Below, piece by piece: positions 1 to 7,650 of a stretch of 64,000 nucleotides of DNA (the first letter of the stretch is position 1; every line of letters begins with the position of its first letter). The stretch spans positions 124,001 through 188,000 of the forward strand of contig NZ_WOTO01000003.1 of NCBI RefSeq assembly GCF_010993775.1. Direction: 5' to 3'. The stretch is from Fodinicola feengrottensis. GTDB taxonomy: Bacteria; Actinomycetota; Actinomycetes; Mycobacteriales; HKI-0501. A model generated the notes under the pieces. That model ran no database searches. It saw only the letters and a program-made list of their open reading frames with translations, and was not told where the DNA came from. A program made the position numbers and the translations under genes.

Positions 1-398
1 TGGTGGTCGGACTGGTCATGTACGCGCTGCTGATCCTGGTGCGGAACACGGTCGCGGGGCTGAACGGCGTGCCGGAGGAAGTAAGAGATGCCGCGCGCGG
101 GATGGGCTATGGCGCCGGGAAGATGTTTTGGCAGGTAGACCTGCCGATCGCGTTGCCGTCGATCATGACCGGCATCCGGGTCGCGACGGTGTCCACGGTG
201 GCGCTCGTCACGGTGGGTGCGGCGGTCGGCAGCGGCGGCCTCGGGCAGCTGATCCTGCAGGGGTTCAACCAGAACTTCTATCGTGCGCAGATCGTCACCG
301 CCTCGCTGCTGTGCGTGGTGCTGGCGCTCTTCGCGGACGTGTTGCTGGCAACTGTGACCAAAATGTTGTCTCCGTGGGCCCGAAGGCGGGCCACGTGA
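1..398 (+). CDS. Osmoprotectant ABC transporter permease, C-terminal part (OpuCB/ProW type)
   Basis: The gene is cut by the left edge of the window, leaving about 131 residues of an integral-membrane permease. The ABC permease coupling (EAA) loop is visible as GVPEEVRDAARGMGYGAGKM, followed by the family-typical LPIALPSIMTGIR and GSGGLGQLI. It pairs with the second permease 22 bases downstream and the binding lipoprotein after that, so it is one half of a heterodimeric importer for glycine betaine, choline, carnitine or a related compatible solute. The ATPase is expected upstream, outside the window. The substrate cannot be told from the permease. Confidence 0.88.
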   Translation, partial: VVGLVMYALLILVRNTVAGLNGVPEEVRDAARGMGYGAGKMFWQVDLPIALPSIMTGIRVATVSTVALVTVGAAVGSGGLGQLILQGFNQNFYRAQIVTASLLCVVLALFADVLLATVTKMLSPWARRRAT

Positions 399-420
399 GC
401 CGGATTGCTGGAGCATTTCT

Positions 421-1134
421 GTGAACCCGATCACCGACGCCGTCGTCTGGCTCAACGACCCCGACAACTGGCAGGGCCCGCAAGGCATCCTCTCGCTCAC
501 CGGCCAGCACCTGTGGATCTCGTTCCTGGCCGTCCTGATCGCCTGCGCGATCGCCTGGTCGCTGGGACTGTGGCTCGGCCACACCGGCCGCGGCGGCAAC
601 GCGGTGGTGGTGATCTCCAATGCCTCCCGGGCGATTCCGACGCTCGCTCTGCTGACGATCCTGTCGTCGATCGGAGCGTGGTTCTTTGGTACGCCAGCGA
701 CCGTGATCTCGCTCGCCGTTTTCGCTATCCCACCACTGCTTTCCAACACGTATGTGGGCATTCGCGGCGTCGATCCGGACGTGGTGGACGCGGCTCGCGG
801 CATGGGCCTGTCCGCCAGTCAAACCCTGTGGCGAGTGGAGGTGCCGCTGGCGATTCCGCTGATCGCGGCCGGTTTCCGGACCGCCGCGGTGCAGGTGGTG
901 GCGACCACCACGCTGGCCGCGCTGGTCGGTGGCGGTGGCCTTGGCAACATCATCAACCTCGGGCTCGGCCAGCAGAAGAGTGGCGTGATCCTGGCCGGCG
1001 GCTTCCTGGTGGCGGTGCTCGCGCTCGCCACTGAGGGCATCCTGGCGCTCGCCCAGCGAATGCTGACCCCGGGCCGCGTACGCCGGAAAACCACCAAGCC
1101 GATCACCGCGGATCCAGCCGGCGCGGCAGCCTGA
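421..1134 (+). CDS. Osmoprotectant ABC transporter permease (OpuCD type)
   Basis: Intact 237-residue permease with GTG start. Hydrophobic segments run through residues 25-55, 65-100 and 145-215. The coupling loop GVDPDVVDAARGMGLSASQT lies about two thirds of the way in, followed by VPLAIPLIAAGFRTA and a glycine-rich GGGGLGNIINLG. It forms the partner half-channel to the upstream permease. The position ahead of a binding lipoprotein is the usual opuCB-opuCD-opuCC order. This is one of the few genes of its length here with no frame break. Confidence 0.9.
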   Translation: MNPITDAVVWLNDPDNWQGPQGILSLTGQHLWISFLAVLIACAIAWSLGLWLGHTGRGGNAVVVISNASRAIPTLALLTILSSIGAWFFGTPATVISLAVFAIPPLLSNTYVGIRGVDPDVVDAARGMGLSASQTLWRVEVPLAIPLIAAGFRTAAVQVVATTTLAALVGGGGLGNIINLGLGQQKSGVILAGGFLVAVLALATEGILALAQRMLTPGRVRRKTTKPITADPAGAAA

Positions 1135-1292
1135 AACCAGCCAAACTCGTACGTACGGAACGCCGATCTTCGGGCTGGGGATGCGTTGTCGTACGCCTTC
1201 AGTACGCTGCTAGGGAAAGTGCGGGCCGCGCGATGCGACCCGTCGGACACGCGTTGGCAGGGTTGCCAGCGGGACACAGAAGGCGGGCGTTC

Positions 1293-2292
1293 ATGCGCTC
1301 TCGAAGCATTGTTCTGGGCATAGCGGCACTGGCGATGGCCGGTTCGCTGGCCGCCTGCGGGCAGGCCGGCTCCTCCGGCGGCGGCACGGGCTCCAACGGC
1401 ACGGCCACCACCAAGGCCGGCTGCGCACCGGTCGCCGGCAACGACCTGGTCGTGCTGGACGACGACAAGAAGCTGCAGAACTCGGACAACGTCATCCCGG
1501 CGATCAACACCAAGGCCGCCACCCCCCCCGCGCTGACCGCGGCACTGGACAAGGTGTCGGCGGCGCTGGACAGCAAAACGCTGATCGCGCTCAACAAGCA
1601 GGTCGACATCGACCGGCAGACCTCGGCGGTCGCGGCCAGCGGTTTCATCGCCGCGCAGAAGCTCAGCGATGGCCTGCAAAAGGGTTCCGGCACAGTGGTG
1701 ATCGGGGCGGCCAACTTCAGCGAAAGCCACGCTGGCCAACATCTACGCCGATGTGCTCAAGTCGGCCGGCTTCACCTCCTCGGTGAAGACCATCGGCAAC
1801 CGCGAGCTTTACCTGCCGGCGTTGGAAAAGGGCGAGATCCAGGTGGTTCCGGAATACGCCGCCACCCTCACCGAGTTCATGAACCCCGACAAGGCCAAGC
1901 CGCAGGCGACGCCGGATATTGACAAGACGGTGGCAGCGCTGACCGCGCTGGGCAAGGACAAGGGGCTGTCGTTCGGCAAGCCGGCCGCCGCCACCGACCA
2001 GAACGCTTTCGCCGTCACCACCGCATTCGCGCAGAAGAACAGCGTGAAGACCCTGTCCGACTTCGCCAGCAAGTGCTCGGGGAAGGCCACCATCATCGGT
2101 GGTCCGCCGGAGTGCAACAGTGCGGCTCGGCCATATTGCGTGCCCGGACTGGTGAAGACCTACGCCCTGTCGTTCGGGTCTTTCACCTCGCTGGATGCCG
2201 CCGGCCCGCTCAGCAAGCAGGCATTGAAGACCGGCAAGGTCACCATCGCCCTGGTCCTGTCCTCCGACGGTGGTCTCACGGCAAGCAGCTGA
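1293..2292 (+). CDS. Osmoprotectant substrate-binding lipoprotein, permuted domain order (frame-disrupted)
   Basis: The ATG at 1293 begins a lipoprotein signal peptide with lipobox SLAAC. The protein reads on to about 1730, where one extra base (or two missing) shifts it into the frame that ends at 2292. It belongs to the glycine betaine/choline-binding OpuAC family: GAANFSES, IGNRELYLPALEKGEIQ, VVPEYAATLTEF, GGPPECN and SLDAAGPLSKQALKTG are all present. The segment that is C-terminal in canonical OpuCC (VVLDDDKKLQ, then ALDKVSAALDSKTLIALNK) is here at the N-terminus, before GAANFSES, and the protein ends at LVLSSDGGL. The order is therefore circularly permuted. It follows the two permeases after 158 bases. 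Confidence 0.82.
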
Positions 2293-2493
2293 CCCACGCC
2301 GAGGGTGACGTCGTGACGCCTCACAACGTCACCCTCGCGGGCGGCCACCCACTGACCACTTCAGGTCAAGAATCATTTTGACGTGCTGGAGAAATGACCC
2401 GATTCGCGGCGTCGTTTCTCTATTGAAATGGACAAATACCTACCGTCGAGCGATACGTAGCGAGTTGGTGGCCGTGGACATCCCATCTCGTCC

Positions 2494-2580
2494 TTGACAA
2501 CACGTAAGGCCGATAGGACGCTGAGTAAGGCATCTTTTATGCCTTTTCCGCTCATCGACAACGCCCGCTCATCGACAACG
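2494..2580 (+). promoter_or_regulatory. Putative promoter and repeat region upstream of the mau-like cluster
   Basis: The 297-base gap 2293-2589 holds a TTGACA hexamer at 2494-2499 with a weak TAGGAC-like -10 fourteen bases later, a 7-bp inverted repeat (aaggcat/atgcctt, 2527-2545) and an exact 15-bp direct repeat (cgctcatcgacaacg) at 2549-2563 and 2566-2580. These sit immediately before the ATG at 2590. The direct repeat could bind a regulator. The hexamer spacing is shorter than usual, so the promoter call is weak. Confidence 0.35.
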
Positions 2581-2589
2581 GGGGTTTCC

Positions 2590-3101
2590 ATGACAATCAG
2601 CCGTCAGATCTCGCGTCGCCAGGTCCTGAGGGTCGGCGCCGTGGTGGCAGCCGCTACGGCCACCACTCTTGCCGTCGACAACACCGCGAATGCCGCGCAA
2701 AGTGAGCCATATCAGCCAACGGGAAACGCGCTGATCTTGGCCGAGTAGGTCAGGCCGGCGGCGCCGTTTTGCTGGTTGAGCGGTCCAACACCGCGAACGC
2801 ACGGCCCGTCACGTCGCCGCAAATGGTGCCGTACGCGGGATTCCCGGCCCACGTCACGCCGCGGGTGGGCGACCTGGTCACCGTGACCGACGACTGGCCA
2901 GGGGCAGCGGTGGCCGCGATTCCGGTTTGTCACTGGATCCAGGGCATGCCCAAGAGCTTGCCCAACGGTGGTTTCAGCGTCGCCGGCACCCAGCTCGCGC
3001 CGACGCCATTGCTGGAAAACATGGGCAAAAAGCGGATCCAGGTCTGCATCCTGGACACCGAACTGCCCACCGCGCAGGTTCTGGCCACCCGCACGGCGTA
3101 G
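2590..3101 (+). CDS. Twin-arginine exported protein of unknown function (frame-disrupted)
   Basis: The ATG at 2590 begins a clear Tat signal (SRRQVLRVG, then an alanine-rich hydrophobic stretch ending TANAAQ). The frame stops at 2748, but dropping back one base at about 2745 gives a continuous product of about 170 residues ending at 3101. The mature part has only two cysteines (PVCHW and QVCIL) and stretches such as GDLVTVTDDWPGAAV. I do not recognise the family. The GTG of the MauE-like gene lies 2 bases after its stop, so it is the first gene of the mau-like cluster and probably an exported component of that system. Confidence 0.6.
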
Positions 3102-3103
3102 TC

Positions 3104-3646
3104 GTGATCGCGCTGTTGGACGTCGCGCTCCGATTCGGCGCGGCGCTGGTCCTGCTGTACGCGGCGACCCAGAAACTGGCCGCCCCACGTCCTTTTCGGC
3201 AGACCCTGCAAGCATTGCGGGTTCCGTTCGCCGCGGCGGTGGCGATTGTCGTTCCACTGGTGGAGATCGCCGCCGCCATCGGATTGACGGTCGCACCCGG
3301 CGGCTCCGCGGCTTTGGTGGCCGCGCTGGGATTCGCGTTTGCCGGTGCGGCCGTGGTCGCGATGTCGCGCGGTGAGCGTATCCGGTGCGCGTGTTATGGC
3401 AGCACCGGTGACGCCACCCTCGGCTGGCGTCAACTCGCCGCGCTGCCGTTGTGGTTGGTCGTCGCGCTCGACAGCTTTCTGGCTCCCGACCACGCCTGGT
3501 CGGGAATCGGGCAGTTTGCCGGCCTGACGCTCGCCCTCGCGGTGGTGGTCGCCGGAACGCAACTTCTGGCCCCCATGCTGCGAAACCGCGCGTACCTGCG
3601 GGTCCTGCAGACACAGGCGGCCGGCAAGAACCAGGAGATGCCATGA
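3104..3646 (+). CDS. MauE-like membrane protein
   Basis: About 180 residues with four hydrophobic segments (roughly residues 5-25, 45-65, 70-90 and 135-160) and the CxCYG motif RIRCACYGS at about residue 88. This is the MauE/DoxX-like layout. MauE proteins are inner-membrane factors needed for biogenesis of the methylamine dehydrogenase light chain, thought to help form or transport disulphide-rich subunits (established for the family). The GTG at 3104 follows the previous stop by 2 bases and its own stop overlaps the next ATG (ATGA at 3643), so it is translationally coupled to the thioredoxin-like gene. Confidence 0.75.
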   Translation: MIALLDVALRFGAALVLLYAATQKLAAPRPFRQTLQALRVPFAAAVAIVVPLVEIAAAIGLTVAPGGSAALVAALGFAFAGAAVVAMSRGERIRCACYGSTGDATLGWRQLAALPLWLVVALDSFLAPDHAWSGIGQFAGLTLALAVVVAGTQLLAPMLRNRAYLRVLQTQAAGKNQEMP

Positions 3647-4200
3647 CGTTTGTCTGGATAGCGATCGCCGTTCTCGGTCTGTTGCTGGCGGTCTGTCTGC
3701 TCGCGCTGGTCGACCAATACCGGACTCTGGAGCTGATCCGGGCCAGACTGAAACTGGAGGACAACCCGGAGCCGATCCAGCTGCCGGTCGACCGGCTGAT
3801 CGCGCCGTCGGCGATCGGTCTGCCAGCAGAGCTGGACAGCGAGCCCTATCTCGTCCTGCTGTTCCTGTCCACCTCCTGTACGACCTGTCGTTCGATCGCC
3901 GACGGACTGCGCAAGCAGAACTCGTCGAACCTGTGGGTCGTCCTGCAACAGGCCCATTCCGAGGCCGAAGGCGCACAGTGGCTGGCGAACATGGGGATCG
4001 CCCAGGACCGGTCGACGGTCGACGTCAGCGGGGATGTCGCGGTCGCGCTGGAAATCGATGTGATCCCGTCGGTCGCCATTTACCGAAACGGTGAGCCGCT
4101 GCTGGCCCAGACCATTCCGTCGTTCCGGCAGCTGACCCCGTTGCTGTCGCCGCACACCATGCCGCGCTCTGTGATGAAGGAAGGAACGGTCCGGACATGA
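3643..4200 (+). CDS. Membrane-anchored thioredoxin-like protein (MauD type)
   Basis: 185 residues: an N-terminal membrane anchor (residues 2-22), then a thioredoxin-fold domain with active-site CTTC in FLSTSCTTCRSIA at about residue 75 and a cis-proline-like IDVIPSVAIYRNG near residue 138. MauD proteins are thiol-disulphide factors for the light chain of methylamine dehydrogenase. The neighbourhood (MauE-like before, Cys-rich peptide after, both with overlapping stop/start codons) supports the same role here, namely forming disulphides in the MauA-like product outside the membrane. The reading frame is intact. Confidence 0.78.
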   Translation: MTFVWIAIAVLGLLLAVCLLALVDQYRTLELIRARLKLEDNPEPIQLPVDRLIAPSAIGLPAELDSEPYLVLLFLSTSCTTCRSIADGLRKQNSSNLWVVLQQAHSEAEGAQWLANMGIAQDRSTVDVSGDVAVALEIDVIPSVAIYRNGEPLLAQTIPSFRQLTPLLSPHTMPRSVMKEGTVRT

Positions 4201-4563
4201 CTGCGTCCCTGGAATGCGCGTCACTCCCGAGGCGACCGAGGAGATCGAGCAGACGATCTCCGGCCGGCGCGCCGGTTCGGCCTGCTGGCGGCGTCGTCGG
4301 CGTTCATCGCCGGGCTCGCCGTGCTGCTGGACTCCAAGGCCGCCGCGGCTGACTGCCTCGGCTCGCCGTGCTGCTCGCTCGCCACCTGTACGTGGTGCTA
4401 CTACCAGGTCAGCCGCGACCGATACACCTGTCCGTCCGGCTACCACCGGGTGCTGTGGACGTGTACGTCCGGCGGCTTCACCTGGGGCTGTGGCGAATGC
4501 TCGGGGAACGCGTCGACCTGCTGGCAGGGGCCGTTCAACTGCTCCATCTGGTTCCGCTGGTAG
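4197..4563 (+). CDS. MauA-like Cys/Trp-rich exported peptide (methylamine dehydrogenase light-chain-like; frame-disrupted)
   Basis: The ATG at 4197 overlaps the previous stop. The N-terminal 65 bases appear in three frames (MTASLE, then MRVTPEATEEIEQTIS, then the frame of the rest), so one or two indels lie before about 4266. From there a signal with an arginine pair (ARRFGLLAA) leads to a mature part of about 70 residues with 11 cysteines and 6 tryptophans: SPCCSLATCTWC, VLWTC, FTWGCGEC, STCWQGPFNC. The spacing of CPSG-LWTC-CGEC-CWQG echoes CPPG-WIGTC-CGRC-WCMA of MauA, where two Trp form the tryptophan tryptophylquinone. The mature part is only about half of MauA length and no heavy-chain gene is nearby. 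A MauA-like or novel cofactor-bearing peptide is the best reading. Confidence 0.62.
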
Positions 4564-4660
4564 CGCGGCGGTGCCATGGCCTGCGGTGTGGGCCCTCGCG
4601 GTGGCGGCGGCCGCGGGCTTCGCGCAGCTGTTCAGTCCTTGAGGCCGATCCTTCATCGGA

Positions 4661-5314
4661 GTGATCCGCCCCTTCGTGCAAGGGGATCCAGTCACCCACC
4701 GTCGAGCGCTCGCCTACCCGGCCGTGCTCGCCAGTGCGCACATCGCGATGGCGGCGCTGGTCGTCGCGGTCGTTTACCAGGTCGGCACGGTGGTCAGCTC
4801 GTACGTCGCGCGTCCGCTGGCGGTGGCGATCTGCGCGCTCGCCGCGGTGGTAGCCATCTGTGTCGACGTACGAGCGGTGGTTCGCAACACGTACACGGTC
4901 GGGCTCAAGCGGCAGACCGCGAAGGTCCTCGGACATGATCCGGACCGCCCCTGGTGGGTGACTCCGCTGCTCTGGGGCCTGGACACCGGTTTGATCTGGA
5001 GCACCTTCCGGGTCTCGTGCACGTCGTGGGTCCTGTTGCTCAGCGCGTTTCTGAACGTCGCGCCGCAGTGGAGCGGCTTCGCGTACGGCGCCTTCTTCGG
5101 GGTGCCGCTGATGGTGGCCGTGATGCTTCCGGAACCCGAGACCTACGCTCGACCCGATGGCTGGCCGTTGCGGGGCGTGCAATTGGCCGGCATGACATTG
5201 CTCGTCGCACTGCCGTTGACGATGGTCCGGCTATCTTGCGTAGTGCCTTTCCGTGAACTGGACGTTTTCGCTGTCGAAACTGACAGCGAAAACGTCCAGC
5301 TCGGGAGGCTCTAG
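4661..5314 (+). CDS. Polytopic membrane protein, unknown function
   Basis: 217 residues from a GTG at 4661. Hydrophobic segments lie at about residues 20-45, 50-68, 118-132, 142-158 and 172-190. I do not recognise the family. It is the last gene on this strand before convergent transcription and follows the MauA-like gene by 97 bases. That gap also encodes a short hydrophobic stretch (WALAVAAAAGF) in another frame. Its last 20 codons contain an 18-bp perfect hairpin, so the true stop could be earlier if an indel is present. The stop TAG at 5312-5314 shares bases with the stop of the opposing monooxygenase gene. Confidence 0.5.
   Translation: MIRPFVQGDPVTHRRALAYPAVLASAHIAMAALVVAVVYQVGTVVSSYVARPLAVAICALAAVVAICVDVRAVVRNTYTVGLKRQTAKVLGHDPDRPWWVTPLLWGLDTGLIWSTFRVSCTSWVLLLSAFLNVAPQWSGFAYGAFFGVPLMVAVMLPEPETYARPDGWPLRGVQLAGMTLLVALPLTMVRLSCVVPFRELDVFAVETDSENVQLGRL
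5258..5299. terminator. Bidirectional terminator hairpin between convergent genes
   Basis: A perfect 18-bp stem (5258-5275 pairing with 5282-5299, arms beginning ctggacgttttcgc) with the 6-base loop gaaact. It sits between the membrane protein and the FAD monooxygenase, which converge here, and contains A/T runs in both arms as expected for termination in either direction. It overlaps the annotated 3' end of the membrane-protein gene. Confidence 0.7.
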
Positions 5315-6676
5315 TCGTCGTCCTGGTCGCGAACGTCGGCGTACGAGCGGGCCACTTTGCGTTTCAGCGCCGGGACACGGTTGATGACCCGCATCGAAGT
5401 GCGCATGCCGGCCATCGCCAACGGCCCGATCACCGGCTTGAACATCGGCTGGTCGACGGTCATCCCGGACAGCGACTTTTCGACTGCGTCGAAGGCATAG
5501 TCGATCATTTTCGTTTCGTACGACCGGATGCCGTCGAGCAGTTTGACCTCACCGTCGCGGGCGGCGACCAGCATCCGGCACAGCAGCCGGGCGTCCCGCA
5601 GAGCCGTGTTGGCGCCGACTCCGCGGCCCGGGGTCATGGTGTGGATCGCGTCGCCGATGAGCGTGACATTCGTGGTCGGCCACTGCGGAAGTCGTTCGGT
5701 AGTGCGCATGTTCAGCGGGAAACAGCTGCCTGGGTCGATCACCGAGAACAGCTCACGTAAGTGCGGGTGCCAGCTGCTTGTACGGGCAACTAGCAGGTCT
5801 TTTAGCTCCTGTCCACGCATCTGCATGATATTCGTCGGCAACAGTCGTGCGGCCGTACCAAAACCGACCATCACGTAGTCGCGGGTGTTGTCCCACTGCA
5901 GCCCCGGCCAGCCGGCCAGCAGTTCGGCATCGCTGCCGCCAATGGTGTTCTTCGGTTTTCCGTTCTCGTCCCAGCCAAACTCCATCACGTGCACGATGCA
6001 GCTGGTGCCGCCGGGGAGCGAAGACCATCGACACCCCACGCTGCGCCTTCTCCGGCAGCAGCGCTCTGGTGCGGTCGTTCAAAGCAGTTTTCCCGGTGAT
6101 ACCGACCAAACCAGTGTCGAACATCTTCGCCTGCGGCAGATACTGTTGGCGTACCCGCGAATTCGTGCCGTCGGCGGCGACCAGCACGTCGCCGGTCGCG
6201 GTGCTGCCGTCCTCGAAATAGGCGGTCACGGTGCCGTCGACGTTTTGCTCATACCGTTGGTAAACCTTGTCGAACTGGACGACATCCTCCAGTCCGGTCA
6301 ACAAAACCTGGCGCAGCGTCATGCGGCTGACCGAGCGGTCCTGGGCGACCGCGTCCGGTGCCGGTGCCGGTGCCGGGGTGGGTGAGGACTCCGGCCCCAT
6401 CGACAGCAGCTCACCCCATTTTTCGGTGTACTGATTGAAATAGATCGGCCCGCGAGCGGTAGTCGCGACGAAGATGTCGAACAGTTGGGGCGGCAGCAGG
6501 TCATGCAGGGCTCGGCTACCATCCGGCGAGATGCCGACCCGGTAGCCCTGCAGGCCGTCGGTACGAGTGCGGTCCCGCTCGAAAACGGTGACCGCAATGC
6601 CGGCGCGTTTGAGCCCGTGGGCCAACGCGAGACCGCCCGTACCAGCGCCAATGACGAGAACACGTGGTGAAGACAC
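5311..6676 (-). CDS. FAD-dependent aromatic-ring-type monooxygenase (frame-disrupted)
   Basis: The start is the GTG at 6676, preceded by GAGGAG at 7 bases. An N-terminal dinucleotide fold (VLVIGAGTGGLALAHGLKRA) is followed by a central VLVAADGTNSRVR (DG motif) and LIGDAIHTMTPGRGVGANTA (GD motif, contacting both FAD and NAD(P)H). These are the three signatures of the PHBH-like flavin monooxygenase family. One indel at about 6020 splits the protein. Total length is about 450 residues, normal for the family. The substrate is unknown. A PadR regulator lies 153 bases upstream on the same strand and may control it. Confidence 0.83.
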
Positions 6677-6829
6677 AGCAAAACTCCTCGGGATATCAGG
6701 GACGTACGAACTACCGAGGCGCCCTGATACCGTGCGGTTTGGGGGGGACGCGGGTCTCAGGCCTCGGCCGGGATGTGCCATCCAGGTCTCCGGCGCGGTG
6801 TTGCCGCATCGCCCGGGGACCGTCTCGTT

Positions 6830-7443
6830 TCACTCCATCGGGCCGCTTCCGTGGTGTCGGTGCAGCTCGCGCAGCTCGGCGATGCCACTGAGGTCGTCAC
6901 TGCGGATGCGGGCGGCCAGCCGCCGGACCCAGTCCAGCTCGGCGGTGAAAACGGTGAGCCGGTAGTCGTCCTCGATCACGAACACCTCCCAGAAATCCGC
7001 TGGCCGCTCGGCCAGCTGGGTCCGCAACTCGGCCACTCGGGCGGCGAGTTTTTTCCGCGCGGGCCTCCAAAAGATTGGCTGCCTCGGCTGGCGGCAGCCC
7101 GGGCAGCAACGACAGACCGGCGAGAAACTGCGGAAACTCCTGCTGGGGCGTGCCGATCAGCTCGGCGAGCCAGTCGTGGAACTCGACCCGCCCGGCCGGG
7201 GTGATCTCGTACAGCGTCCGCTCGGGATAACGCCCTTCGCGTACGGTCCCGGCCCCGACGATCAGCCCGTCCCGCTCCAGCGCCCGTACGACCGTGTAGA
7301 GCGACCCGTACTTGATGTTGATGCTGTCGTGCTTCTCCCGGTCGCGGAGGGTGGCGACCATGTCGTACGGGTGCAGGGGTTTCTCGAACAGCAAGCCGAG
7401 CACCGCGAGCGCGAGTGGGGTTGGAAATCCTGCGCTGGGTCAT
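6830..7443 (-). CDS. PadR-family transcriptional regulator (frame-disrupted)
   Basis: ATG at 7443 with a near-perfect Shine-Dalgarno (aaggaggt). The winged-helix domain is PLHPYDMVATLRDR, then SINIKYGSLYTVVRALERDG and RTLYEITPAGR (the wing), followed by a C-terminal dimerisation helix ending near HRHHGS. Two indels are needed for a continuous protein, at about 7405 (after MTQRRISNP) and about 7050. About 200 residues. It lies between the monooxygenase it could regulate and a divergently read aldehyde dehydrogenase gene. PadR proteins usually repress their own and neighbouring genes in response to small aromatic or toxic ligands. Confidence 0.82.
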
Positions 7444-7460
7444 GACCACCTCCTTAGTCG

Positions 7461-7504
7461 TTGGCAACTATACGCACACATCTAGTGTCTTGGCAACTAG
7501 ATGT
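7461..7504. promoter_or_regulatory. Candidate PadR operator
   Basis: Just upstream of the padR start there is a 10-bp direct repeat (ttggcaacta at 7461-7470 and 7490-7499) and an inverted repeat acatctagt/actagatgt (7478-7486 and 7496-7504). This is the only AT-richer dyad in the 207-base divergent region between padR and the aldehyde dehydrogenase gene, so autoregulatory binding is a reasonable inference. Confidence 0.45.
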
Positions 7505-7650
7505 AGACAACTAAGAGGGAAGGTCGCGATTGTTTGTCGTAATATTGCCGAGTCGACCGGAGGTCATCCGGCGTCACTGCCAAAAAGCAGGAAGACTTTC
7601 ACACGGAGCCCGGGTTGATTCCGCAGGGTCCGAGAAATTACGGTGCCCTT

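Noticed and set aside
295..1742. Long minus-strand ORFs opposite the osmoprotectant genes (for example 819-1742)
   Set aside because: Arg/Gly/Ala-rich shadow frames produced by high third-position GC; no motif, and the plus strand has clear domain matches.
4564..4642. A 20-odd residue hydrophobic micropeptide after the MauA-like gene (WALAVAAAAGF)
   Set aside because: No convincing start codon with a ribosome site; could equally be a frame-shifted start of the next membrane protein.
3430..4695. 421-codon minus-strand ORF over the mau-like genes
   Set aside because: Composition is that of a shadow frame, it lacks any domain, and it covers three coupled plus-strand genes.
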